Source: Neptuniibacter halophilus
GTDB taxonomy: Bacteria; Pseudomonadota; Gammaproteobacteria; Pseudomonadales; Balneatricaceae
Direction of reading: 5' to 3'
Assembly: GCF_030295765.1 (NCBI RefSeq)
Contig: NZ_AP027292.1
Location: forward strand, 2,232,001-2,296,000
Length of the DNA stretch: 64,000 nucleotides
Position numbers and translations under genes: made by a program. Of the stretch, positions 38,478 to 45,740 are shown in pieces (positions within the stretch are counted from its first letter, which is position 1; every line of letters begins with the position of its first letter). Below the pieces are notes generated by a model. The model saw only the letters and a program-made list of their open reading frames with translations, searched no databases and was not told the DNA's origin.

Positions 38478-40136
38478 ATGAGTGCAACGGCACGAGAGTC
38501 GATGGAATTTGATGTCGTCATCGTAGGGGCGGGACCATCCGGTTTGTCAGCAGCTTGCCGATTGATGCAGCAGGCAAATGCAGCCGGGAAAGAGTTAACG
38601 GTTTGTGTGGTAGAGAAGGGCTCTGAAGTCGGTGCGCATATTCTTTCTGGTGCGGTGATCGAGAGCCGTGCACTGGATGAACTGTTTCCTGACTGGAAAG
38701 AGCGCGGTGCCCCACTCAATACTGCGGTCACCGAAGATCAGATCTTTATGCTGAAAAGCGCTGATAAGTCGGTCAAAGTGCCTAATGCTCTGGTGCCTAA
38801 GACGATGCATAACGAAGGCAATTACATTGTCAGCCTGGGTAACCTCTGTCGTTGGCTGGCGGAACAGGCCGAAGCGCTCGGTGTTGAGATATTTCCGGGG
38901 TTTGCTGCATCTGAAGTGCTGTATAACGAAGACGGTAGTGTTAAAGGCATCGCCACCGGCGATATGGGGGTCAGTGCCAGCGGCGAAGAGAAAGACAGCT
39001 ATATGCCGGGGATGGAGCTGCACGCGAAGTATACGATCTTTTCAGAAGGATGCCGGGGCCATCTGGGCAAAGAGCTGATTGGCCGTTTTGCTCTGGATGC
39101 CGGGGCTGATGCGCAGCACTATGGACTGGGCATCAAGGAGCTGTGGGATATCGATCCGGATAAACATCAGCCGGGTCTGGTAGTGCATGGTTCCGGCTGG
39201 CCGCTGAGTGACGGTGCCAGTGGTGGTTTCTTCCTCTATCACACCGAGGGCTGTCAGGTGGTTGTTGGCCTGATTGTGGATCTCAACTACGCCAACCCTT
39301 ACCTGAGCCCGTTTGATGAATTCCAGCGGATGAAACACCATCCGGTCCTGAAACAGTATCTGGAGGGTGGAAAGCGGGTTTCCTACGGTGCGCGGGCGAT
39401 CACTAAAGGTGGTTTTAATGCGCTGCCGAAGATGACATTCCCGGGTGGAATTGTAGCGGGCTGTAATGCAGGGACGCTGAACTTCGCCAAAATTAAAGGC
39501 ACGCATACGGCGATGAAATCCGGGATGCTGGCGGCTGAGTCGATATTTGCTGAGCTCAGCAGCAGTGCTGAAGGTGGCAAAGAACTGACGGATTTTGCTG
39601 AACGGTTTAAGGGTTCGTGGTTGTACGATGAACTGTTCCGCTCACGCAACTTTGGCCCGGCCATGCATAAATTCGGTCCATTGCTGGGTGGGGCGTTTAA
39701 CTTTATCGACCAGAACCTGTTCGCCGGTAAGATGCCTGTTACCCTGCATGATAACCATGAAGATTATGCCCAACTGAAGCCGGCCGCTGAAGCAAAGCAG
39801 ATTGAGTACCCGAAACCGGATGGTGTACTCAGCTTTGATAAACTCAGTTCGGTTTTCCTCTCCAACACCAACCACGAAGAGGATCAGCCCTGCCACCTGC
39901 AACTCAAAGATGCGGACGTACCGTTGCAGAATAATCTGCCGGTATATGCAGAACCTGCACAGCGTTATTGTCCGGCGGGTGTGTATGAGGTGGTTGAGGA
40001 TGAAGCGGGCCCGCGTTTTCAGATTAATAGTCAGAACTGTCTGCACTGCAAAACCTGTGATATTAAAGACCCCGCGCAGAATATTCGCTGGGTTGTGCCA
40101 GAGGGTACCGGCGGACCTAATTATCCGAATATGTGA
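38478..40136 (+). CDS. Electron transfer flavoprotein-ubiquinone oxidoreductase (ETF-QO)
   Basis: A 552-residue membrane-associated iron-sulfur flavoprotein that takes electrons from EtfAB and reduces ubiquinone. The FAD motif is VIVGAGPSGLSAACRL near residue 16, the quinone-side segment GRFALDAGADAQHYGLGIKELW near 205, and the C-terminal 4Fe-4S cysteines are in YCPAGVY and NCLHCKTCDIKDP (about 497-533). It ends GGPNYPNM, as in the family. Together with the acyl-CoA dehydrogenase (4.7 kb) and etfBA (10.4 kb) it completes the electron path, though it is 27 kb from etfBA. Confidence 0.96.
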   Translation: MSATARESMEFDVVIVGAGPSGLSAACRLMQQANAAGKELTVCVVEKGSEVGAHILSGAVIESRALDELFPDWKERGAPLNTAVTEDQIFMLKSADKSVKVPNALVPKTMHNEGNYIVSLGNLCRWLAEQAEALGVEIFPGFAASEVLYNEDGSVKGIATGDMGVSASGEEKDSYMPGMELHAKYTIFSEGCRGHLGKELIGRFALDAGADAQHYGLGIKELWDIDPDKHQPGLVVHGSGWPLSDGASGGFFLYHTEGCQVVVGLIVDLNYANPYLSPFDEFQRMKHHPVLKQYLEGGKRVSYGARAITKGGFNALPKMTFPGGIVAGCNAGTLNFAKIKGTHTAMKSGMLAAESIFAELSSSAEGGKELTDFAERFKGSWLYDELFRSRNFGPAMHKFGPLLGGAFNFIDQNLFAGKMPVTLHDNHEDYAQLKPAAEAKQIEYPKPDGVLSFDKLSSVFLSNTNHEEDQPCHLQLKDADVPLQNNLPVYAEPAQRYCPAGVYEVVEDEAGPRFQINSQNCLHCKTCDIKDPAQNIRWVVPEGTGGPNYPNM

Positions 40137-40262
40137 GCGCTTAATAAGCCAACAGCAGGTCGTTTTTTAGCCTATATTGGTTAAACCCTGAACGCTTTTG
40201 GGCGGGTGTTTCAGGTCGTTGGAAATAATCTCGATTTTTTTAAAAAACAGTACGTTATTCGG

Positions 40263-40290
40263 TTGACAGGAAAAATCAGTAGGGTAACAT
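40263..40290 (+). promoter_or_regulatory. Promoter of the tRNA cluster
   Basis: TTGACA (40263-40268), 16-base spacer, TAACAT (40285-40290), then a GC-rich discriminator (ACGCGCCC) before the tRNA-Ser gene. A GC-rich discriminator is typical of stable-RNA promoters under stringent control. The 120 bases between the ETF-QO stop and this promoter hold no clear terminator. Confidence 0.75.
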
Positions 40291-40305
40291 ACGCGCCCAT
40301 CCTAC

Positions 40306-40393
40306 GGAGGGATGGCTGAGTGGTCGAAAGCACTGGTCTTGAAAACCAGCGGTCCGAGAGGGCCCCAGGGTTCGAATCCCTGTCCCTCCGCCA
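40306..40393 (+). tRNA. tRNA-Ser (anticodon TGA)
   Basis: An 88-base gene with acceptor stem GGAGGGA/TCCCTCC, discriminator G and encoded CCA. The anticodon loop CTTGAAA gives TGA. The long variable arm expected of tRNA-Ser is present (GCGGTCCGAGAGGGCC), as is the T-loop GGTTCGAATCC. Confidence 0.97.
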
Positions 40394-40408
40394 TTAGGAT
40401 GTCAGAGT

Positions 40409-40484
40409 TCCCTGATAGCTCAGTTGGTAGAGCAGTAGACTGTTAATCTATTGGTCGCTGGTTCGAGTCCAGCTCAGGGAGCCA
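40409..40484 (+). tRNA. tRNA-Asn (anticodon GTT)
   Basis: A 76-base gene, TCCCTGA/TCAGGGA acceptor, anticodon loop CTGTTAA, T-arm GCTGGTTCGAGTCCAGC, encoded CCA. It lies 15 bases after tRNA-Ser. Confidence 0.97.
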
Positions 40485-40495
40485 ATTTAAGAGTT

Positions 40496-40571
40496 GGGTC
40501 GTTAGCTCAGTCGGTAGAGCAGTTGGCTTTTAACCAATTGGTCATAGGTTCGAATCCTATACGACCCACCA
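40496..40571 (+). tRNA. tRNA-Lys (anticodon TTT), copy 1
   Basis: A 76-base gene, GGGTCGT/ACGACCC acceptor, anticodon loop CTTTTAA, T-arm ATAGGTTCGAATCCTAT, encoded CCA. It lies 11 bases after tRNA-Asn. Confidence 0.97.
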
Positions 40572-40606
40572 CTCTTAAAAATCTAGCAGATGATTCTGCA
40601 CCTGTT

Positions 40607-40682
40607 GGGTCGTTAGCTCAGTCGGTAGAGCAGTTGGCTTTTAACCAATTGGTCATAGGTTCGAATCCTATACGACCCACCA
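40607..40682 (+). tRNA. tRNA-Lys (anticodon TTT), copy 2
   Basis: Identical in all 76 bases to copy 1, 35 bases downstream of it: a recent tandem duplication or gene conversion. Its 3' end (TCCTATACGACCCACCA) recurs in the repeat array that follows. Confidence 0.97.
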
Positions 40683-40776
40683 CTTAAAAACTCCAGCCTC
40701 GGCTGGTTTTTTTATGCCTGTAAGAAACTGCGTTGCGTATAGGATGAGAACCGTCAAGGTTCGAGCCGAGCGGCTC
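40680..40776 (+). repeat. Post-tRNA direct repeat, copy 1 (with terminator)
   Basis: A unit of about 97 bases starting at the CCA end of tRNA-Lys copy 2. It contains the terminator at 40693-40713, then CGTATAGGATGAGAACCG and the start of a structured element. It recurs at 41008-41105 with only about four differences, offset 328. Confidence 0.85.
40693..40713 (+). terminator. Terminator of the tRNA operon
   Basis: CCAGC (40693-40697) pairs with GCTGG (40702-40706), 4-base loop, then seven T. It lies 10 bases after tRNA-Lys copy 2. An exact copy lies at 41021-41041. Confidence 0.88.
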
Positions 40777-40859
40777 TGCCGCGAGACAACATGCTCGCAG
40801 GCGAGCATGGCCCGAAGGGCAAGCACCGAAGGTGCGCAGTACTCCTATACGACCCACCA
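40736..40859 (+). repeat. Multi-hairpin element A ending in a tRNA-Lys 3' fragment
   Basis: Bounded by CGTATAGGA (40736-40744) and its inverse TCCTATACG (40843-40851). Inside are GCGGC/GCCGC, the 8-bp stem ATGCTCGC/GCGAGCAT (40791-40808), GCCC-GAA-GGGC (40810-40820) and GCACC-GAA-GGTGC (40823-40835). The right end runs on as TCCTATACGACCCACCA (40843-40859), the exact 3' end of tRNA-Lys. It looks as if the element replaces the T-loop of a third, broken tRNA-Lys. Confidence 0.75.
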
Positions 40860-40890
40860 CTTTATAAAACAGTCTTAGCATTGTTTATGG

Positions 40891-40992
40891 TGAAACCGAT
40901 ACGGAGCCGAGCCGTGTTAGCGGCGAGACCGCGTTGCCACTTGTGGCAACGACCCGCAGGGCGTCACCGTAGGTGCATAGCAATCCTATACG
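40891..40992 (+). repeat. Multi-hairpin element B (relative of A)
   Basis: Same order of parts as A: GAGCCGAGCCG...GCGGCGAGAC, then an 8-bp stem at the matching place but of different sequence (CGTTGCCA/TGGCAACG, 40932-40951), then CCC-GCA-GGG, CACC-GTA-GGTG (40965-40975), and TCCTATACG (40984-40992). Both arms of the 8-bp stem changed together, so pairing is kept. After it comes a short GC-rich tail ending GGCCA. Confidence 0.7.
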
Positions 40993-41007
40993 TCTATTCG
41001 GTCTCGG

Positions 41008-41105
41008 CCACTTAAAAACTCCAGCCTCGGCTGGTTTTTTTATGCCTGCAAGAAACTGCGTTGCGTATAGGATGAGAACCGTTAAAGGTTCGAGCCGGGC
41101 GGCTC
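41008..41105 (+). repeat. Post-tRNA direct repeat, copy 2, with truncated element C
   Basis: A second copy of the 97-base unit (see 40680-40776), with the same terminator at 41021-41041 and CGTATAGGA at 41064-41072. The similarity stops at about 41105, inside the first hairpin, so a third element is cut short. From there to 41238 I see no gene or clear signal. Confidence 0.8.
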
Positions 41106-41253
41106 CCGGAACCCAATGCCACGCACCCTCGTATTACCTTAATGTTTCTCTGCTAACCTCATGGTTATTAAGCTCTGGTACTGTCGGCCCTTATTAGCAT
41201 GCCGCACTTTCTGAATTCATCCTTATCTGCCCGTTGCCGAGGAGTTAATTGTT

Positions 41254-42144
41254 GTGAGAATGATCAGGTTGATGATGGCTTCGTTGATGAGTGTGATAAG
41301 CCCTCTGCTGTTAGCTGAGGCGGATGGGCCTGATTATTTCCGGACAGAGCAGGTTACCGCTGTACTGTCAGCACCGGCTGAAGGGGCTACGCTTCTTACC
41401 CAGATTCCGGCGCGGCACAATGGGCTGCGCAATCATGGGTGTGTCGGCAGGCTTTCTTTTGCTGACTGGTCGAAGCTGGATCAGCAGCAGCGTATAGATG
41501 CCGCCGGGAAGGTCTGGTGTAAGGTTACCTATGAGGGCCATGTCGGTTGGGTGCGGAATGTGATGCTGCGAGAGGGCAGTGCTCCACAGCAGCCAGGTTA
41601 TAGCTGTGATAAGGCAGCACACGAAATTGAGCAGTTGGTCTGTGGTGATCAGGAGCTGATCCGTCTGGATCATCTGTTGAATGAGGTCTTTCGGGTCAGC
41701 CTGAGGCGGGCGGCCGGGTTGGATGACAGGCCGGATCAGGCTGTTAAGCAACTCAGGGCCCGGCAGCGTGGCTGGATTAAAGGACGGAATGCGTGCTGGA
41801 AAGCCATGGCTGAGAAACGTAGTTGTACCCTGAAGCGTTATCAGCAACGTATCGCTCAGTTAGAGGCTGATTGGGGGAGCGGAGAGTCGGGCAGCGTCCG
41901 GCGTTATGTCTGTGGCGATAACCTCGCCAATGAGGTGTATTTTCAGCCGGTGAAGACCAGCACCCTGCCCGCCGCCATTATCGAGTATGGCGACCAGCGT
42001 CAGGTTTTTACGGCCGCCATCAGCGCCAGTGGCAGTCGCTATAACGGGGAGTTCGGACGTTATTTCTGGACCAGAGGCGAGGAAGCGCTGTTGGTCTGGG
42101 ATCAGCGTCAGCCGGAGCAAACTTGTCGTCTGCGGGTTGAGTGA
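41254..42144 (+). CDS. Exported lysozyme inhibitor with SH3-like, LprI-like and MliC domains
   Basis: A 296-residue secreted protein from GTG 41254 (ribosome site GAGGAG nine bases upstream) with a signal peptide ending near LLAEA. Residues about 30-108 are SH3-like (GKVWCKVTYEGHVGWVRNVML). Residues 115-205 are LprI/DUF1311-like, with CDKAAHEIEQLVCGDQELIR, LRARQRGWIKGRNACW and a later Cys. Residues 215-295 match MliC: YVCGDNLANEVYF, then SASGSRYNGEFGRYFWTRGEEALL, and a final Cys. MliC and LprI each bind C-type lysozymes. Periplasmic or surface location is expected. Function of the fusion is inferred from its parts. It is convergent with mobA. Confidence 0.85.
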   Translation: MRMIRLMMASLMSVISPLLLAEADGPDYFRTEQVTAVLSAPAEGATLLTQIPARHNGLRNHGCVGRLSFADWSKLDQQQRIDAAGKVWCKVTYEGHVGWVRNVMLREGSAPQQPGYSCDKAAHEIEQLVCGDQELIRLDHLLNEVFRVSLRRAAGLDDRPDQAVKQLRARQRGWIKGRNACWKAMAEKRSCTLKRYQQRIAQLEADWGSGESGSVRRYVCGDNLANEVYFQPVKTSTLPAAIIEYGDQRQVFTAAISASGSRYNGEFGRYFWTRGEEALLVWDQRQPEQTCRLRVE

Positions 42145-42163
42145 TCTTGCCTGCCTTAACTGA

Positions 42164-42188
42164 GCCCCGCTGCCAGTGGCAGCAGGGC
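42164..42188. terminator. Hairpin between the convergent lysozyme-inhibitor and mobA genes
   Basis: GCCC-C-GCTGCCA (42164-42175) pairs with TGGCAGC-A-GGGC (42177-42188), nearly perfect. No T-run on either side, so any stop would be weak or Rho-assisted. Confidence 0.5.
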
Positions 42189-42196
42189 GGATGGTT

Positions 42197-44116
42197 TCAG
42201 GGTCGCGTGAGTACACCTTCAAAGAAACGGCTCAGGCCTGCGTAATCGTCCAGTGGCAGAATCTCAGCGATGTACTGGTCGGGGCGAACAATAATCAGGC
42301 AGCCCTGTTCCCGGTCGATGCCACGCAGCGCATAAAAGTCACCGGCACCGCTGTGGTCGGTACAGAACACTTTCTCATAATCCCGTAGTCCGTAACGGCC
42401 CTTAAGCGGCTGTAAAAGTGGATGGATCTGGTCGACATCTATATCCCGGTGATACTGCTGGAACATGGCGTGCAGGTCGATCACTGAATCTACATCGGCG
42501 CCTGCTGGAGTAAAGCGTTTCAGCGGAGAGTTGTGTTCATTCTGCAGGAAGTCGCACAGGGCTCTGACCCGGCACTGGTCGCTCATGGGGGGCTGTTGAC
42601 CGGCAAAAGCAAAGATATGCCAGCGGGCATCCGCTTTAACGCAGTGGCCCAGTTGTACAGGTCTGGCATCGGCCAGCCTGACTGCGGGAGCTGAATGAAA
42701 GCGCATCCCCGTAGTCTGTCCGGTGGCAAGCGATTGATGTTCGCCGCTGCCCACCAGAGAGGAAGGGTTGTAGCGGATGCTGGTGCCTGCGGTGTAGCGT
42801 CCGAACCGGACAAAGTATTTCTGGAACTCGGCCGGGTCGACGCCGTCTGGGTTGTCGGCAGATTTTGGTTTGGCACTGAACATGGTTGAGAATTCACGGT
42901 CGAAATTGATCAGCATCTGCGCCACGTGCTGACGTTCGGCGGAGTATGTTGAGAGCAGTTCGGGGTTTGCGCGACCGGTGAGTACGTGGGCCAGTTTCCA
43001 GCCCAGATTCCAGGTGTCATTGACGGAGGTGTTCAGGCCCTGACCTGCTTTAGGGCTGTGGGTATGGCAGGCATCGCCGGCCAGAAATACACGTGGCAGA
43101 CGGCCCTCTTCTGAGTCGTCAAAGGCGGTGGTCAGGCGCTGGCCAATTTCGTAGACGCTCCACCAGGCGACCTCCTTTACCTCAACGGTATAGGGCTGCA
43201 TGATCCGGTTGGCGGCGGAGATCAGGTAATCGGCGGTAATCTCATCCCGTGAGATCCGCTCATCCTGTTTCAGTTTATCCAGCTCAATATACAGGCGAAC
43301 CATATAGCCGCCCTCTCGGGGGATAATCAGCATATTGCCTTCGTTGTTGGAGTGGATCGCGGCTTTGAGGCGGATATCCGGGAAATCAGTTACGGCCAGA
43401 ACATCCATGACCCCCCATGCCTGATTGATGGAATCGCCCACCAGTTCCCGCCCGATCAGCGTCCGGACGCTACTGCGGGCACCATCGCAGCCGACGACGT
43501 AGCGGGCTTTAACGATCTCCTGCTCCTTGCCGTATTGGGAGTAGTTAACCGCCCGTTCAAAGGTCAGCGTAACAGGGTAGTCCTCTGCTTCAGTGTCTAC
43601 CTGAAGGTCAACCAGACGACGTGAATAGTGGGGTTCAACTTTGCCCGGGCTCTGACGCATTACCTCAAGGAAGTGATCGTGAACCCGTGCCTGATTGATG
43701 ATCACATGAGGGAACTCGGAAAGATCATCTTCTACATCCTGAATTTTGCTGCTGCGGCTGATCTGGCCGGGATGTTCGGCATCGGGTTTCCAGAAAGCGG
43801 TTTCGTTCACCCAATAGGCTTCCTGTTGAATCTGGTCGGCAAACTCATAGGCCTGAAACATCTCCATGGTGCGGCAGGCGATTCCGTCAGCCTGGCCTAC
43901 CAGAAGGCGATCGTCCTTCTGGTCAACGATGCAGGTGCTGATACTGCCGAATTGGGATAGCTGTGCGGCCAGATTGAGGCCTGCCGGGCCACAGCCGACG
44001 ATCATCACATCAACCTGCTGTGGTAGTGGGCGCTTAAGCGGGGGCGGAACAACCCGGTCCTGTGGATCGCTGTAACGTGGGTCGCCGGGGTGGAAGCCAT
44101 CTAGATGAAACTGCAT
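42197..44116 (-). CDS. mobA: 3-hydroxybenzoate 4-monooxygenase (MobA type)
   Basis: A 639-residue FAD monooxygenase that turns 3-hydroxybenzoate into protocatechuate with NADPH and O2. The length equals that of Comamonas MobA as I recall it, and long stretches resemble it: MQFHLDGFHPGDP, VDVMIVGCGPAGLNLAAQLS (FAD), VGQADGIACRTMEMFQAYEFAD, GCDGARSSVRTLIG and GDACHTHSPKAGQGLN (second FAD motif), with a thioredoxin-like C-terminal domain. The leader has AATAACAA (44129-44136, minus strand) directly before the GAGGAG ribosome site. It is divergent from a LysR gene. No protocatechuate ring-cleavage genes are in the window. Confidence 0.93.
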   Translation of the reverse strand: MQFHLDGFHPGDPRYSDPQDRVVPPPLKRPLPQQVDVMIVGCGPAGLNLAAQLSQFGSISTCIVDQKDDRLLVGQADGIACRTMEMFQAYEFADQIQQEAYWVNETAFWKPDAEHPGQISRSSKIQDVEDDLSEFPHVIINQARVHDHFLEVMRQSPGKVEPHYSRRLVDLQVDTEAEDYPVTLTFERAVNYSQYGKEQEIVKARYVVGCDGARSSVRTLIGRELVGDSINQAWGVMDVLAVTDFPDIRLKAAIHSNNEGNMLIIPREGGYMVRLYIELDKLKQDERISRDEITADYLISAANRIMQPYTVEVKEVAWWSVYEIGQRLTTAFDDSEEGRLPRVFLAGDACHTHSPKAGQGLNTSVNDTWNLGWKLAHVLTGRANPELLSTYSAERQHVAQMLINFDREFSTMFSAKPKSADNPDGVDPAEFQKYFVRFGRYTAGTSIRYNPSSLVGSGEHQSLATGQTTGMRFHSAPAVRLADARPVQLGHCVKADARWHIFAFAGQQPPMSDQCRVRALCDFLQNEHNSPLKRFTPAGADVDSVIDLHAMFQQYHRDIDVDQIHPLLQPLKGRYGLRDYEKVFCTDHSGAGDFYALRGIDREQGCLIIVRPDQYIAEILPLDDYAGLSRFFEGVLTRP

Positions 44117-44210
44117 GGGGGTCTCCTCTTGTTATTTGCGATTCACTCTAGTTAACTTAAGGTATAAAGAAAAATTGGTTTTTTTCTTCAGACTAAAAGA
44201 AATTAAATAG
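44117..44210. promoter_or_regulatory. Divergent mobA/LysR control region
   Basis: 94 bases with an imperfect inverted repeat TTTCTT...AAGAAA around 44183-44203 and CTTAAG near 44157, either of which could be part of a LysR (T-N11-A type) site. The mobA ribosome site and the AATAACAA box are at its left end. Assignment of the operator is tentative. Confidence 0.4.
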
Positions 44211-45134
44211 ATGAATCCTAACCTGTTGAAACAACTGGCTATCGTGGTGAAGCAGGGCTCGCTCAGTGCGGCCTGCGAGCAGTTGCATGTGACCCAGCCG
44301 ACCCTTACCCGAAGTATCAAACAACTGGAAATGCGTGTCGGAGCGCCGGTACTGATCCGCACCCGCTATGGCGTAAGCCCTACCGAGATTGGTGCCCGGC
44401 TGTCGCGTATCGGCGAACGTATTCTGGCTGAAACCGAGCAGGGTCAGGAGGCGATCCGTCAGTTTCATAGTGGGGTAAAAACTGAGTTTGTTATCGGTGT
44501 CGACCCGCTGTGGGAGTTTGCGACCTTCCGGGAGCTGAGTGATTACTTTCTCAGAGAAAAACAGTATGTGTTTCATTTTCGTACCGGTTCGGCGGCTGCT
44601 CAGATCGATCTGGTGAATAAAGGCGAACTGGATTTCCTGCTGGCCCCCGCGCATCTCTCAGTGGCTCACGGCAAGCTGGACCGGCAGGTGTTGTTCCGTG
44701 ATCGTTCTGCTGTGTTCGCCGGGAAGCAGTCAGACCTGACAGGCAGTGGGCGGGTGTTCAGCCGGGATGAGCTGAACCGGCAGAGCTGGATGACCGCCGG
44801 GGCCAGCGCGGGGTTTCTCGAAGATGAAGAGGCACCGGCTGGCGTTGCCGCGGCAAGGGTTGCCTTTACCGGTAGTATTCGCTCGGTTCTGCACCTGTTG
44901 CAGACCAGTGACATGCTGGTGCGCCTGCCGGCAAGGCTGGCGCTGATGACCGGAGAGGTTGAACAGGAGCAGATGTTAGCGGTGGAGGGGGAGCGTCATA
45001 CCCGGCGGGATATCGCGCTCTGGTCTTCACCTGACAATGCGGAGCGGCCAGATCTGGGTAAGGTGCGGCAGTTGTTGCTGAACTTTACCGAGGCGCTGGA
45101 TCATCAGGCGCCGGAATTCGGGCTCGCGCTCTGA
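44211..45134 (+). CDS. LysR family transcriptional regulator
   Basis: A 307-residue regulator with an N-terminal winged helix (LKQLAIVVKQGSLSAACEQLHVTQPTLTRSIKQLE, residues 5-40) and a C-terminal effector-binding domain. It is divergent from mobA with a 94-base gap, the standard arrangement for a LysR activator of an aromatic-degradation gene. 3-hydroxybenzoate is the likely inducer (inference). Its end is 6 bases from the convergent greB end, with no terminator in between. Confidence 0.93.
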   Translation: MNPNLLKQLAIVVKQGSLSAACEQLHVTQPTLTRSIKQLEMRVGAPVLIRTRYGVSPTEIGARLSRIGERILAETEQGQEAIRQFHSGVKTEFVIGVDPLWEFATFRELSDYFLREKQYVFHFRTGSAAAQIDLVNKGELDFLLAPAHLSVAHGKLDRQVLFRDRSAVFAGKQSDLTGSGRVFSRDELNRQSWMTAGASAGFLEDEEAPAGVAAARVAFTGSIRSVLHLLQTSDMLVRLPARLALMTGEVEQEQMLAVEGERHTRRDIALWSSPDNAERPDLGKVRQLLLNFTEALDHQAPEFGLAL

Positions 45135-45140
45135 CGCGGG

Positions 45141-45662
45141 TCAGAGCGGGCTGGCCTCGTTGTAATCGATGGCGATGATCTCATACCAGATCTCGCTGCC
45201 ATCGGGTTTGGTCAGGCAGACCTCGTCTCCCAGTTGCTTCTTCAGCAGCAGTCGGGCGAGGGGGGAATCCATCGAGATATAATCCGAGCCGGCATCGATC
45301 TCATCCGGGCCGACGATGCGGTAGCGTTTCTCCTGCTCATCTTCGTCCAGCAACGTCACCCAGGCGGCAAAGAAAACCGTATCCCGTTTATCTGCGGTGG
45401 GTGGTCGGTCGACCACCACCATATCCTCCAGCCGTTTGGAAAGGTAGCGCACCCGGCGGTCGATCTCACGCAGTTGTTTCTTGCCATAGATATATTCAGC
45501 GTTCTCTGAGCGGTCTCCCTGAGCGGCGGCTTCCTTGACCGACTGGGTCACTTCCGGACGCTTCACCTTCCACAGGTATTTCAGTTCATCGTTAAGTCTT
45601 TTGTAGCCTTCGGCGGTGATGTATTTAGAACTCCGTGGCTGTGGTGCCCGCCATCTGCCCAT
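45141..45662 (-). CDS. greB: Transcription elongation factor GreB
   Basis: GreB helps backtracked RNA polymerase cut its transcript. From ATG 45662 (ribosome site GAGGGAG) the protein has 173 residues and starts MGRWRAPQPRSSKYITAEGY, as GreB does; a TTG at 45680 would run through the ribosome site. The N-terminal coiled coil carries the acidic tip (DRSENAEYIYGKKQLREIDRR), and the C-terminal FKBP-like domain has SPLARLLLKKQLGDEV. The sequence fits GreB better than GreA, which is shorter. Confidence 0.95.
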   Translation of the reverse strand: MGRWRAPQPRSSKYITAEGYKRLNDELKYLWKVKRPEVTQSVKEAAAQGDRSENAEYIYGKKQLREIDRRVRYLSKRLEDMVVVDRPPTADKRDTVFFAAWVTLLDEDEQEKRYRIVGPDEIDAGSDYISMDSPLARLLLKKQLGDEVCLTKPDGSEIWYEIIAIDYNEASPL

Positions 45663-45698
45663 CTGCAGACTCCCTCTCAAATAGATGAAAATTTCCGA

Positions 45699-45725
45699 TA
45701 AAGAATTTTAACCCTGCGCCGATAA
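45699..45725 (+). promoter_or_regulatory. Sigma-28 (FliA) promoter for an orphan gene
   Basis: TAAA (45699-45702), 15-base spacer, GCCGATAA (45718-45725): an exact match to consensus with the same spacing as the flgK promoter at 775-801. It is non-coding, in the gap between divergent greB and the next gene, and points at the gene starting about 45741. Expected transcript start is near 45732. Confidence 0.82.
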
Positions 45726-45740
45726 AAACGGGACACTCTT

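Noticed and set aside
40451..40687. A 78-codon open frame with an internal repeat (GSLAQSVEQLAFNQLVIGSNP twice)
   Set aside because: It is the translation of the two tRNA-Lys genes; the repeat simply mirrors the identical tRNAs.
40680..41105. Possible CRISPR array
   Set aside because: Only two units 328 bases apart, carrying terminators and tRNA pieces. No regular short spacers and no cas genes in the window.
40791..41197. Open frames of about 74 codons in the post-tRNA region
   Set aside because: They run through hairpin repeats and the terminator. No ribosome site or protein-like pattern.
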